Both the position numbers and the translations under genes were made by a program. 47,051 nucleotides of DNA, from NCBI GenBank assembly GCA_964498065.1, contig CAZCFZ010000027.1, positions 1-47,051 on the forward strand, read 5' to 3'. The notes beneath the pieces are model-generated. The model searched no databases. It saw only the letters and a program-made list of their open reading frames with translations, and was not told the origin of the DNA. This stretch comes from FEN-1297 sp964498065. GTDB lineage: Bacteria; Bacteroidota; Ignavibacteria; Ignavibacteriales; Ignavibacteriaceae. Positions 35,013 to 43,695 of the stretch are shown here, one piece after another (position 1 is the stretch's first letter; the number at the start of each line of letters is the position of its first letter).

Positions 35013-35471
35013 ATGGATATTCTAAGTAATTTAAAATATGCGGAAGGTTCTAGGAAAGATCCTAAACGTGTTGGTAGAGGTGAAGGATCCGGATACGGCG
35101 GCAATGCCGCACGTGGGATGAACGGACAAAGGTCTCGTTCCGGTTCTAAGAAAAAAGCTTGGTTTGAAGGCGGACAAATGCCTTTGCAAAGAAGGGTTCC
35201 TAAATTTGGTTTTACAAATAAATTTAAAGTTTATTATCAAGTAGTAAATATTGATTCTCTAGAAAAGTTGATATCTTCCAAAAAGATGAAAGAAAAAGTT
35301 ATTAATTCTGAAGTATTGAAAAAACACGGCTTAATTAAGAACCTAAATGTTCCGGTAAAGTTGTTGGGTAAAGGTGAAATAAAGTCTAAACTAAAGATTC
35401 AGGTTAATACATTTAGCCAGTCTGCAAAAGAAAAAATTGAGGCAGTTGGCGGGTCAATAGAAACGATATAA
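35013..35471 (+). CDS. rplO: 50S ribosomal protein L15
   Basis: 152 residues. The glycine/arginine-rich N-terminal tail (KRVGRGEGSGYGGNAARG) and GGQMPLQRRVPKFGF signature are present. Late 50S assembly protein. 11 bases before secY. Confidence 0.97.
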   Translation: MDILSNLKYAEGSRKDPKRVGRGEGSGYGGNAARGMNGQRSRSGSKKKAWFEGGQMPLQRRVPKFGFTNKFKVYYQVVNIDSLEKLISSKKMKEKVINSEVLKKHGLIKNLNVPVKLLGKGEIKSKLKIQVNTFSQSAKEKIEAVGGSIETI

Positions 35472-35482
35472 TCCGGGAATAA

Positions 35483-36817
35483 ATGTCAAAAATTACAGAT
35501 ACCTTTAGGAATATTTTTAAAATTCACGAGCTTCGTCAAAGAATTTTGTATACTTTGGCTTTGCTTGTTATAGTAAGACTCGGTGCCCATATTACCCTGC
35601 CGGGAATAGATTCCGCATTGCTGGCCGAAAGCACCAGGAACCAGTCTGCTAATACTTTATTTGGTTTGTATGATTTGTTTGTAGGCGGTGCATTTAGTAA
35701 TGCGGCAATATTCGCGTTAGGTATAATGCCGTATATATCTTCTGCAATTATAATTGAATTGCTGGGCGCAGTTGTTCCGTATTTTCAGAAATTGCAGCAG
35801 GAAGGTGAGGATGGTAGAAAGAAGATTACGCAGTTAACAAGATATGGAACTGTTTTAATCTCCGCACTACAGGCCTGGGGCGTTACTATTAAATTATTAA
35901 ATACAAGTTTTCAAGGTCAGCCTGTCGTTCCTGCAGCTGTTCAAGGCTTTGGCTGGACCTTTTCAACGGTGCTGATTCTAACTTCCGGTACTATTTTTAT
36001 GATGTGGCTTGGTGAGCAAATTACGGACAAAGGGATCGGTAACGGTATTTCTTTGATAATTTTTATTGGCATAATTGATAGGTTCCCTTATGCTGTCTTT
36101 GATGAAATTCAAAGATATAATTCGGGAAGTGTTAGTATTATCATAGAACTGATCATAGTTGGATTTATGATTCTTATTATTGGTGGTGTTGTTTTAGTAA
36201 CGGAAGGAACTAGAAGAATCCCGGTTCAATATGCTAAAAGAGTAGTTGGCAGAAAAGTATATGGAGGAGTTACGCAATACATTCCGCTTCGTGTAAACAC
36301 GGCCGGAGTAATGCCTATAATTTTTGCTCAGTCCATAATGTTTATACCGAATACTGTATTGTCGTTTTTTCCAAATAACGAATTTCTACAAAATCTTTCT
36401 CAATACTTTATTTACACATCGCCTGTATATTCGGTTGTGTATGCCTTAATGATTATTTTCTTTACGTATTTTTATACTGCTATAGCTTTTAATCCTAAAG
36501 ATGTTGCTGATAATATGAAGAAACAAGGAGGATTTATTCCGGGAATAAGACCTGGAAAACAAACTTCGGAATTTATAGATAATATATTAACCAAAATAAC
36601 TCTTCCGGGTTCGTTTTTCCTTGCTATTGTTGCCATCCTGCCTGCATTTGTTACGGGCTGGGGCGTTTCGATCAGATTCTCTCAATTTTTCGGCGGTACA
36701 AGTTTGTTAATTATTGTAGGAGTTGCTTTAGATACGTTGCATCAGATAGAATCGCACTTGGTTATGAGGCATTATGACGGATTTATGAAAACCGGGAAAG
36801 TAAAAGTTAGAAGATAG
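35483..36817 (+). CDS. secY: preprotein translocase subunit SecY
   Basis: 444 residues with ten membrane helices. Early segment LGIMPYISSAIIIELL, loop with GTRRIPVQYAKRVVGRK (cytosolic loop that docks SecA or ribosome) and conserved MPIIFAQSIM. Core channel with SecE (10323). In the usual place after rplO; adk, often next, is missing and map follows. Confidence 0.98.
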   Translation: MSKITDTFRNIFKIHELRQRILYTLALLVIVRLGAHITLPGIDSALLAESTRNQSANTLFGLYDLFVGGAFSNAAIFALGIMPYISSAIIIELLGAVVPYFQKLQQEGEDGRKKITQLTRYGTVLISALQAWGVTIKLLNTSFQGQPVVPAAVQGFGWTFSTVLILTSGTIFMMWLGEQITDKGIGNGISLIIFIGIIDRFPYAVFDEIQRYNSGSVSIIIELIIVGFMILIIGGVVLVTEGTRRIPVQYAKRVVGRKVYGGVTQYIPLRVNTAGVMPIIFAQSIMFIPNTVLSFFPNNEFLQNLSQYFIYTSPVYSVVYALMIIFFTYFYTAIAFNPKDVADNMKKQGGFIPGIRPGKQTSEFIDNILTKITLPGSFFLAIVAILPAFVTGWGVSIRFSQFFGGTSLLIIVGVALDTLHQIESHLVMRHYDGFMKTGKVKVRR

Positions 36818-36832
36818 CAGATAGAAGTAAAT

Positions 36833-37597
36833 GTGATTTATATTAAAACAAAAAAAGAAATTGATTATATACGGGAAAGTTGTAAAATAGTCGCTGAAAC
36901 TTTGCAGTTGCTGAAAGGAAATGTTAGACCGGGAATTACGACTAAAGAACTGGATCGAATAGCTGAAGATTATATATTGAGTAATAATGCAATAGCTGCA
37001 TTTAAAGGCTATTCTCAAGGAGGATCGTCTATCGATTATCCTGCAGCAATATGTACTTCTATTGATGATGAAGTTGTACACGGGATTCCCGGAAATAGAG
37101 TTCTTAAAGAAGGTGAGATTATTTCTTTGGATGTTGGAGTTCAAAAAAAAGGTTATTTCGGTGATGCTGCTTTAAGTGTAGCTGTGGGTAATATATCTGA
37201 AGAAAAACAAAGATTAATGAAAGTAACTGAAAAATCTTTGTATCTCGGAATTGAACAAGCTGTCGCTGACAATAGAGTCCATGACATTTCTTCGGCTGTA
37301 CAAGAATATGTTGAGATGAATGGATTTTCTGTTGTAAGGGATCTTTGCGGGCATGGAGTAGGAAAATTTTTACATGAAGAGCCATCTGTGCCGAATTACG
37401 GTAAAAAAGGTACCGGTGTAAAATTGAAAAACGGAATGACGATTGCTATAGAGCCGATGGTTAATATGGGTAAGTACTCGGTTAAAACTAACTTTGATGG
37501 GTGGACTGTTTTGACTATAGATGGATTGCCTTCTGCTCATTTCGAGCATTCGGTATTAATTTCAAATGGTAAACCTGAAATTTTAACAGTTTGTTGA
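36833..37597 (+). CDS. map: methionine aminopeptidase type I
   Basis: 254 residues; GTG start (the overlapping ATG at 36831 meets an immediate stop). Metal ligands all present: Asp100, Asp111, His174, Glu207, Glu238, and the substrate His83. Removes the initiator Met from nascent proteins. Its TGA overlaps the infA ATG (TGATG), implying translational coupling. Confidence 0.97.
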   Translation: MIYIKTKKEIDYIRESCKIVAETLQLLKGNVRPGITTKELDRIAEDYILSNNAIAAFKGYSQGGSSIDYPAAICTSIDDEVVHGIPGNRVLKEGEIISLDVGVQKKGYFGDAALSVAVGNISEEKQRLMKVTEKSLYLGIEQAVADNRVHDISSAVQEYVEMNGFSVVRDLCGHGVGKFLHEEPSVPNYGKKGTGVKLKNGMTIAIEPMVNMGKYSVKTNFDGWTVLTIDGLPSAHFEHSVLISNGKPEILTVC

Positions 37598-37815
37598 TGG
37601 CAAAACAAGGACCAATAAAAATAGATGGTGTAGTTATAGAGACATTGCCTAATGCACATTTTAAGGTAAAGCTGGATAATGGGCATGAAATATTGGCGCA
37701 TATATCGGGTAAAATGCGAATGCATTTTATTAAAATTTTAGTCGGAGATAAAGTTTCTATTGAATTATCTCCTTATGATCTTACTAAAGGAAGAATTACT
37801 TATAGATATAAATAG
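37597..37815 (+). CDS. infA: translation initiation factor IF-1
   Basis: 72 residues from the ATG at 37597; the frame has two extra TTG codons upstream inside map that are less likely. OB fold with GVVIETLPNAHFKVKLDNGHEI and the end PYDLTKGRITYRYK. Occupies the 30S A site in initiation. Confidence 0.98.
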   Translation: MAKQGPIKIDGVVIETLPNAHFKVKLDNGHEILAHISGKMRMHFIKILVGDKVSIELSPYDLTKGRITYRYK

Positions 37816-37825
37816 TGGAGCATAA

Positions 37826-37939
37826 ATGAAAGTCAGAGCTTCGGTTAAAAAAATATGTGAAAATTGTAAAATAATTAAACGCAAAGGCGTTGTAAAAGTT
37901 ATTTGTAAAAATCCAAAACACAAACAGCGTCAAGGATAA
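37826..37939 (+). CDS. rpmJ: 50S ribosomal protein L36 (zinc-binding)
   Basis: A 37-codon gene: starts MKVRASVKKICENCK and ends NPKHKQRQG. The zinc set Cys11, Cys14, Cys27 and His32 is complete, so this is the C+ form. GTGGAG (37815-37820) lies 5 bases before the ATG. Between infA and rpsM, its normal position. Confidence 0.97.
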   Translation: MKVRASVKKICENCKIIKRKGVVKVICKNPKHKQRQG

Positions 37940-37963
37940 TAAAAAAATTTAAGGAGAATATAA

Positions 37964-38347
37964 TTGGCTCGTATAGCTGGTGTAGATTTACCTAAAAATA
38001 AAAAAGTTTTGTACGGACTTCAGTACATTTACGGTGTTGGACCGAATATTTCTTTTAATATAATTACAAAAGCTAAAGTTGATCCTAATAAAAAAGTATC
38101 GGATCTAACGGATGAAGAAATTGCGGAGATTAGAGCTGTTCTTACCGCTGATTATAAAGTGGAAGGTGCTCTTCGTACCGAGGTTCAACAAAATATTAAG
38201 AGATTAATGGATATTGGTTCTTATCGAGGAATAAGACACAGGAAAAGCCTTCCTGCTAGAGGACAGCGAACACGCACTAATTCCAGAACTAGAAAAGGTA
38301 AAAGAAAAACCGTTGCAGGTAAGAAAAAAACACCTGCTAAGAAATAA
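37964..38347 (+). CDS. rpsM: 30S ribosomal protein S13
   Basis: 127 residues; TTG start with AAGGAGA at 37951-37957. ARIAGVDLPKNKKV start, GSYRGIRHRKSLPARGQRTRTN signature, then a Lys/Thr/Pro-rich tail ending KKTPAKK. Contacts P-site tRNA and bridges to L5. Confidence 0.98.
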   Translation: MARIAGVDLPKNKKVLYGLQYIYGVGPNISFNIITKAKVDPNKKVSDLTDEEIAEIRAVLTADYKVEGALRTEVQQNIKRLMDIGSYRGIRHRKSLPARGQRTRTNSRTRKGKRKTVAGKKKTPAKK

Positions 38348-38374
38348 AGTTAGATAACTTGGAGGTTCAAAGAT

Positions 38375-38761
38375 TTGGCTAAAGTTGTAAGGAAAGCAAA
38401 AAAGAAAACACATGTTGATGCAAACGGAGTTGCACATATAAAAGCAACTTTTAATAATGTTATAGTTACAATTACAGATATATACGGTAACACAATTTCC
38501 TGGTCGTCAGCCGGTAAAAATGGTTTTAAAGGCTCCAGGAAAAACACTCCCTATGCTGCGCAAACTTCTGCAGAAGCTGCGGCTAAGGAAGCATATGATT
38601 TGGGCTTAAGAAGAGTTGATGTATTTGTAAAAGGGCCTGGTTCGGGTAGAGAGGCTGCTATTAGAGCTCTTAATACCGCGGGATTGGATATAAGTTCTAT
38701 TAAAGATGTTACTCCAATTCCTCATAACGGCTGCCGGCCGCCTAAGAAAAGAAGAGTTTAA
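38375..38761 (+). CDS. rpsK: 30S ribosomal protein S11
   Basis: 128 residues; TTG start with GGAGG at 38361-38365. VAHIKATFNNVIVTITD and the end TPIPHNGCRPPKKRRV are typical. The platform protein; the Asn-Gly in PHNG is the site of isoaspartate formation reported in E. coli. Confidence 0.98.
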   Translation: MAKVVRKAKKKTHVDANGVAHIKATFNNVIVTITDIYGNTISWSSAGKNGFKGSRKNTPYAAQTSAEAAAKEAYDLGLRRVDVFVKGPGSGREAAIRALNTAGLDISSIKDVTPIPHNGCRPPKKRRV

Positions 38762-38784
38762 TTTTTATATCGGAGAGTTACTAA

Positions 38785-39411
38785 ATGGCAAGATATACAG
38801 ATTCAGTTTGTAAGTTATGCAGAAGAGAAAAACAGAAATTATTTTTAAAAGGTCAGAAATGTTTTACCGAAAAATGTCCAATTGAGGTGAGAAATTATCC
38901 TCCCGGGCAGCATGGAATTTCCAGAAGAGCGAAAGTTTCGGAATACGGGATTCAATTAAGGGAAAAACAAAAAATAAAAAGATCTTACGGATTGCTTGAG
39001 ACACAATTTAGAAATTACTTCGAAAAAGCTATTAAGCAAAAGGGAATTACCGGCGAAAACTTAATTAAATTGCTGGAAAGCAGATTGGATAATGTTGTTT
39101 ATAGGCTTGGTTTTGCAGCTTCACGCAAGCAAGCCAGACAACTAATAAAGCATAGACATATTTTTGTTAATGATCATCTGGTTGATGTTCCTTCTTATCT
39201 CCTTTCCGCTGGAGACATCGTAAAGATTAGAGAGAAGAGCAAAAAATTGGATGCAATTCATAGCTCTCTTGGGAGGGTTAAAGACAGTACTTATTCTTGG
39301 TTGTCCATTGACAAAGCTTCATTATCGGGAACATTTTTACAAGTTCCGGAAAGAGCTGACGTTCCTCTAAATGCCAATGAACAGTTGGTTGTTGAGCTTT
39401 ATTCCAAGTAA
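38785..39411 (+). CDS. rpsD: 30S ribosomal protein S4 (zinc-binding N-terminus)
   Basis: 208 residues. Cys9, Cys12, Cys26 and Cys31 match the zinc ligands of Thermus S4. The S4 RNA-binding domain follows (RLDNVVYRLGFAASRKQARQLIKH). 16S 5'-domain initiator and a translational regulator of the alpha operon in E. coli. Confidence 0.98.
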   Translation: MARYTDSVCKLCRREKQKLFLKGQKCFTEKCPIEVRNYPPGQHGISRRAKVSEYGIQLREKQKIKRSYGLLETQFRNYFEKAIKQKGITGENLIKLLESRLDNVVYRLGFAASRKQARQLIKHRHIFVNDHLVDVPSYLLSAGDIVKIREKSKKLDAIHSSLGRVKDSTYSWLSIDKASLSGTFLQVPERADVPLNANEQLVVELYSK

Positions 39412-39449
39412 AATCAAATTTTTTAGATTATTTTTTAGAGGATTATTAA

Positions 39450-40445
39450 ATGAGTGGATCAAATTTAAAGATGCCTGAAACTGTAGTTCTTGATGAGATT
39501 AGTTATACGAATACGTTTGGAAAATTTTCACTTCAACCTTTGGAAAGAGGATACGGAGTAACTCTGGGAAATTCTTTGAGAAGAGTTTTGCTGTCCTCCT
39601 TAACCGGTGCAGCAATAACTTCGGTAAAATTCAGCGGAGTTTTGCATGAGTTTACCACAATCGAAGGCGTAGTGGAAGATGTATCTGAAATTATTTTAAA
39701 TCTAAAGCAAGTTAGGTTGAAATTATTAAACAAAAAACCTAATAAAATTGATATTTCTTTCAACGGCGAAGGTGATTTTACGGCAGCGGATATCCAAAAA
39801 GCGAGCGCCGATGTAGAAATACTTAATCCCGAACTTCACATAGCAACATTAAATAAAGATGCAAAATTCGATATAGAATTAAGAGTAGGAAGAGGCAAGG
39901 GTTATGTCCCTGCTGCGGAAAATATTACACCTGATCAAACGATAGGTGTAATTCCTGTTGATTCTATTTTTACACCTATTAAAAATGTTAAATACGATGT
40001 TGAGAATGTTCGCATTGGTGATAAAAACGATTATGAAAAACTAAATTTGGAAATATCTACTGACGGCTCAATTACTCCTGATGATGCACTAACGCAAGCT
40101 GCAAAAATTCTTAGAGACCATATTCAATTGTTTATAAATTTTGATATCGAGCAGGAGGAAGAACAGTCGGTTAGCCAGAAGGATAGTGAAAAAGAAAGAA
40201 TTAAAAAAATACTGCTTACAAATGTAGATGATTTGGAATTGAGTGTAAGATCTCACAATTGTTTGAAAGCAGCCAATATAAAGAACCTGGCTGAACTGGT
40301 TAGAAAAGATGAATCCGAAATGCTTAAGTTCAGGAATTTCGGAAGAAAATCTTTAGCCGAATTAATGGAAATTGTAGAAACACTTGGATTAGAATTCGGT
40401 ATGGATGTAGATAAATACATTAAAGATGAAACTGATAATAATTAA
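39450..40445 (+). CDS. rpoA: DNA-directed RNA polymerase subunit alpha
   Basis: 331 residues. N-terminal dimerisation domain (FGKFSLQPLERGYGVTLGNSLRR), linker (about 228-250), and C-terminal domain with the HhH segments RSHNCLKAANIKNLAELV and NFGRKSLAEL that contact UP elements and activators. RBS AGAGGA. In the alpha operon between rpsD and rplQ. Confidence 0.99.
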   Translation: MSGSNLKMPETVVLDEISYTNTFGKFSLQPLERGYGVTLGNSLRRVLLSSLTGAAITSVKFSGVLHEFTTIEGVVEDVSEIILNLKQVRLKLLNKKPNKIDISFNGEGDFTAADIQKASADVEILNPELHIATLNKDAKFDIELRVGRGKGYVPAAENITPDQTIGVIPVDSIFTPIKNVKYDVENVRIGDKNDYEKLNLEISTDGSITPDDALTQAAKILRDHIQLFINFDIEQEEEQSVSQKDSEKERIKKILLTNVDDLELSVRSHNCLKAANIKNLAELVRKDESEMLKFRNFGRKSLAELMEIVETLGLEFGMDVDKYIKDETDNN

Positions 40446-40465
40446 ATTTTGTAAAAGGTTTATTC

Positions 40466-40969
40466 ATGAGACATAGAGTTAGAGGCAGAAAACTTGGAAG
40501 AACAGCTAGTCACCGTGAAGCATTGTTGAGGTCACTTGCTACTTCTCTTTTTAAATATAAAAGAATAAGAACTACCGTTGCCAAAGCAAAAGAAGCCAGA
40601 AGTTATGCTGAAGCGTTGATAACAAAAGCAAGAAAAAACGATCTTCATTCAAAAAGACAAATAATGGGAATTATTAACGATAAAGAAGCCGTTAAAGAAT
40701 TATTCGGCGAAATTATTCCTAAAATAGGTGAAAGGCCCGGCGGATATACAAGAGTAGTAAAATTGGGCAATAGAATGGGAGATGCAGCGGAATTAGCAAT
40801 CCTTGAATTAGTTGATTATAATGATGTTGTAAATGCAAAGGCAGAAGAACACAAGGAAAAGAAGGATGCTAAAATAAAGGCTAAGAAAGAAAAAGAGGCT
40901 GAGGAAAAAGCTAGTGATGAAATTGAAGAGGCAAATATAGTTTCGGAAACGGAAGAAAAAAATAAATAA
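40466..40969 (+). CDS. rplQ: 50S ribosomal protein L17 with charged C-terminal extension
   Basis: The L17 core is complete by about residue 122 (MRHRVRGRKLGRTASHREAL start; PGGYTRVVKLGNRMGDAAEL). A tail of about 45 residues rich in Lys, Glu and Ala follows, making 167 residues against 127 in E. coli. The tail is low complexity and probably disordered. Last gene of the ribosomal run; the terminator begins 22 bases later. Confidence 0.97.
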   Translation: MRHRVRGRKLGRTASHREALLRSLATSLFKYKRIRTTVAKAKEARSYAEALITKARKNDLHSKRQIMGIINDKEAVKELFGEIIPKIGERPGGYTRVVKLGNRMGDAAELAILELVDYNDVVNAKAEEHKEKKDAKIKAKKEKEAEEKASDEIEEANIVSETEEKNK

Positions 40970-40990
40970 GGCTTTTCTAAAATTTAAAAT

Positions 40991-41022
40991 AAAAAAACCC
41001 CGAATTATTCGGGGTTTTTTTT
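40991..41022 (+). terminator. strong intrinsic terminator after rplQ
   Basis: AAAAAAACCCCGAA (40991-41004) and TTCGGGGTTTTTTTT (41008-41022) form a long stem with a tiny loop; the flanking A- and T-runs also make it usable in the reverse direction. Confidence 0.93.
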
Positions 41023-41123
41023 GTAATTATTGAGGCAGGATGTTTAACTTTGAGATGTACAATATCCACTATATTTATTTCTGAGTTGCATTAGAATCAA
41101 ATTTCATATACTAATTTTGATTT

Positions 41124-41717
41124 ATGTTTGAGAATCAAGAATTTGTAAAATCGGTTTATAACCTTAAAGATTTACCTGAAAAAAATCTTCCCGATGTAGT
41201 TTTATGCGGAAGATCAAACGTAGGCAAATCGTCATTTATTAATTCTCTTTTTAATAGGAAAAATCTTGCAAAAACTAGCTCAACTCCCGGCAAAACTCGA
41301 TCGATAAATTATTATTTAATTGATAATAAATTTTATTTAGTTGATTTACCGGGCTACGGGTATGCTAAGTCGAGTAAAAAAGAAAGAGAATTCTGGGCAA
41401 AACTCATAGAGGATTATATTAAAGTTTCCGGAAACATTAAGATTTGTTTCCATTTAATTGACAGCAGGCATAAACCAACCGACTTGGACAGGCAATTAAA
41501 TGATCTTTTAAAATATGAAGGAATTTCTTATTTGGTTTTATTAAATAAAGCAGATAAATTAAAGCAGTCGGAATTTATATCTTCAACTAAAACAGCTGTT
41601 CAGGTATTCCCTGAGCTTAAATTGGGGAATAATTTGTTTTTCTATTCCGCTATAAAAAATATCGGGAGGAAGGAAATTCATCAAAGATTGGCAAAATTAT
41701 TCTACGCTGAACCGTAA
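41124..41717 (+). CDS. engB: ribosome biogenesis GTPase YsxC/EngB
   Basis: 197 residues. G1 GRSNVGKS at 29-36, G3 DLPGYGY at 74-80, G4 NKADK further on, and the switch segment TSSTPGKTRSINYY. Needed for late 50S assembly in bacteria. Starts 102 bases after the rplQ terminator, so it has its own promoter; a TATACT at 41107-41112 is a weak -10 candidate. Confidence 0.96.
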   Translation: MFENQEFVKSVYNLKDLPEKNLPDVVLCGRSNVGKSSFINSLFNRKNLAKTSSTPGKTRSINYYLIDNKFYLVDLPGYGYAKSSKKEREFWAKLIEDYIKVSGNIKICFHLIDSRHKPTDLDRQLNDLLKYEGISYLVLLNKADKLKQSEFISSTKTAVQVFPELKLGNNLFFYSAIKNIGRKEIHQRLAKLFYAEP

Positions 41718-41801
41718 AGTATTATCATTCTTGTTTGATTATATAAAATAGTAAATTTATATTAACATTTAATTTTAAAATCTGTAACAATTCTATTTAA
41801 T

Positions 41802-43661
41802 ATGGATCGCAGACAGAAAAAAAGATTATTAATTTTTATATTTGTCCCGCTTTTAGCCGCGGTTCTATTAATAACAGATGATTTGGTTATTAGAATTATT
41901 ACAATAGGGCTTATTGTAATTTATGTAGCATTTATAATATTTCTTCGCGATTCAATCCGTTTCGACGGACCTTTTATATCAAGAGAATCGGATGATGATG
42001 TTGATGAAATATCGTCGGAAGGATCAATGCAAACAGATCTTGGAGATTCATTCCAGATTATTTCCAAGAATAAAAATCTTGAAGTTATTACAGCCGATAC
42101 TTACACGCCGGATTTTCGTGTACAGAAAACAACTTTAAAACCTCCTGATCTTAAAGAAAGATTTGAAGAAATTGCAAATGAATCCTTGCCTGAGGAAGTC
42201 GGGCATAACGGACAATTTTCATTTGTGCTTGAAAAAATGCTGACAGTTATTAAAGAAGCATATCAGGCGCACACAGCAATATTTTTTTGGTACAATAAGA
42301 AAAAGGAAAAGCTGACGATTGAAAAATTCGTCAGTAATTGTGCGGATATTGCAAACAGAAAATTTGATATAGAAGATGATATTTTAAGTAAGATTGTACA
42401 GAAGGGTGAACCTGAGTTGCTTACCGATATTTCCCCGGCAGCAGAAGCAGATGTAATAAGATATTATAATTCACCTCAGGGAATCAGAAGTTTTGTCGGC
42501 GTTCCGCTTTTTTATGAAAAATCACTTATTGCTATTATTGCGGTTGACGCCAAAGCAGATGATACTTTCGGAATAGAAACAATTTATGCCCTTGGCCGGT
42601 TTGTTAGAGTGATAACAATGATTATAACAATTTTTGAAGAAAAATATTCCGATTCTGTTTCCCAGCAAAGATTAAATGGATTGCTTAGCTTAATAGGACC
42701 TGATAAAAAGATAGACAATGTTGATGATCTGATAATTTCAATTCAGAATTCTATAGGATTGTTATTTCATTGGGATGCATTTGCTTTCGTTTATTTTCAC
42801 CCGATTGAGAAAAAATTTACAATTCTAAAAATAATTAATAATACCTCGCTTAAATATGTCGGTGAAAATTTAGATATCGATTTAAAAGGTACGTTGGTTG
42901 GTAAGTCTATAGTAACAGGTATGCCGGTAAAAATAGATGATACTTCTTCAGGCGAATATGTAAGATTTGCAAAGGTCGAAAGCGTTAGTTTTGACGGTTC
43001 TTTTTTAGCTATTCCTATAATTTACGACAACCAAAATTACGGCGTTTTATGTTTCGAAAGTTTAAAAAAGAATGCATATTCCAATGAAGATATTCAATTT
43101 CTAAAAAGTGCATTAAACATTTTATCTTTTGTAATTTATTCATATTCAACAAAAACACTTCTTAAAAGCTATCTCGCTGTAGATATTGAAACTAAAGTCT
43201 TAAACGCAGTTACATTTAAAGAGCGTTTAACATCGGATCTTGCAAAAGCTGCTCAATTAAAAATTCCGGGTGCACTTGCGTTAATTAGAATTGATGATTT
43301 TTTGGAGCAGGAATCATTGTTTGATGGAAATCCTTTACCGAAAGTGTTGGAATCAGTATCCGAAACAATTACCAAGGAAATGACCCCGTTAAATTTATTC
43401 GGAAGACTGTCTGAAAAAGTATTTGGGGTTTATTTCTTTAATTCAACTACAAAAGATGTTTTTCTTTGGTCTGAAAAATTAAGAGTTAAAATTGCAAGAA
43501 AACCTATTGCTGTAGTTTCCAAACAAACCACTTATACCATATCAATCGGCGTAGCATCTTCAAATAATAAAACCGATCCGGAAGAAGTTATATATAATGC
43601 CGATCTGGCACTTCAAAAAGCCCTGGAACGCGGCGGCAATACTGTCCGAAATATTAATTAA
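41802..43661 (+). CDS. membrane-anchored GAF-GAF protein with degenerate GGDEF domain
   Basis: 619 residues. Two N-terminal membrane helices (about 9-24 and 29-48), an acidic linker, a GAF domain at about 138-283, a second GAF-like domain at about 290-450, and a C-terminal region (455-619) with the outline of a GGDEF domain: IRIDDF at 495-500, TISIGVAS at 579-586, and the closing ADLALQKALERGGN. The signature itself reads Ser-Glu-Lys-Val-Phe (537-541) where GGDEF should be, so diguanylate cyclase activity is not expected. It could bind a nucleotide or act as an inactive sensor/scaffold. No clear RBS. Between engB and deoB; ligand unknown. Confidence 0.8.
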   Translation: MDRRQKKRLLIFIFVPLLAAVLLITDDLVIRIITIGLIVIYVAFIIFLRDSIRFDGPFISRESDDDVDEISSEGSMQTDLGDSFQIISKNKNLEVITADTYTPDFRVQKTTLKPPDLKERFEEIANESLPEEVGHNGQFSFVLEKMLTVIKEAYQAHTAIFFWYNKKKEKLTIEKFVSNCADIANRKFDIEDDILSKIVQKGEPELLTDISPAAEADVIRYYNSPQGIRSFVGVPLFYEKSLIAIIAVDAKADDTFGIETIYALGRFVRVITMIITIFEEKYSDSVSQQRLNGLLSLIGPDKKIDNVDDLIISIQNSIGLLFHWDAFAFVYFHPIEKKFTILKIINNTSLKYVGENLDIDLKGTLVGKSIVTGMPVKIDDTSSGEYVRFAKVESVSFDGSFLAIPIIYDNQNYGVLCFESLKKNAYSNEDIQFLKSALNILSFVIYSYSTKTLLKSYLAVDIETKVLNAVTFKERLTSDLAKAAQLKIPGALALIRIDDFLEQESLFDGNPLPKVLESVSETITKEMTPLNLFGRLSEKVFGVYFFNSTTKDVFLWSEKLRVKIARKPIAVVSKQTTYTISIGVASSNNKTDPEEVIYNADLALQKALERGGNTVRNIN

Positions 43662-43695
43662 TATTAATCTATATTTTTTAAATGTTTATTAAATT

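Noticed and set aside
41086..41112. TTGCAT-N15-TATACT as promoter for engB
   Set aside because: Spacing of 15 is too short and the -35 is poor; kept only as a weak -10 remark.
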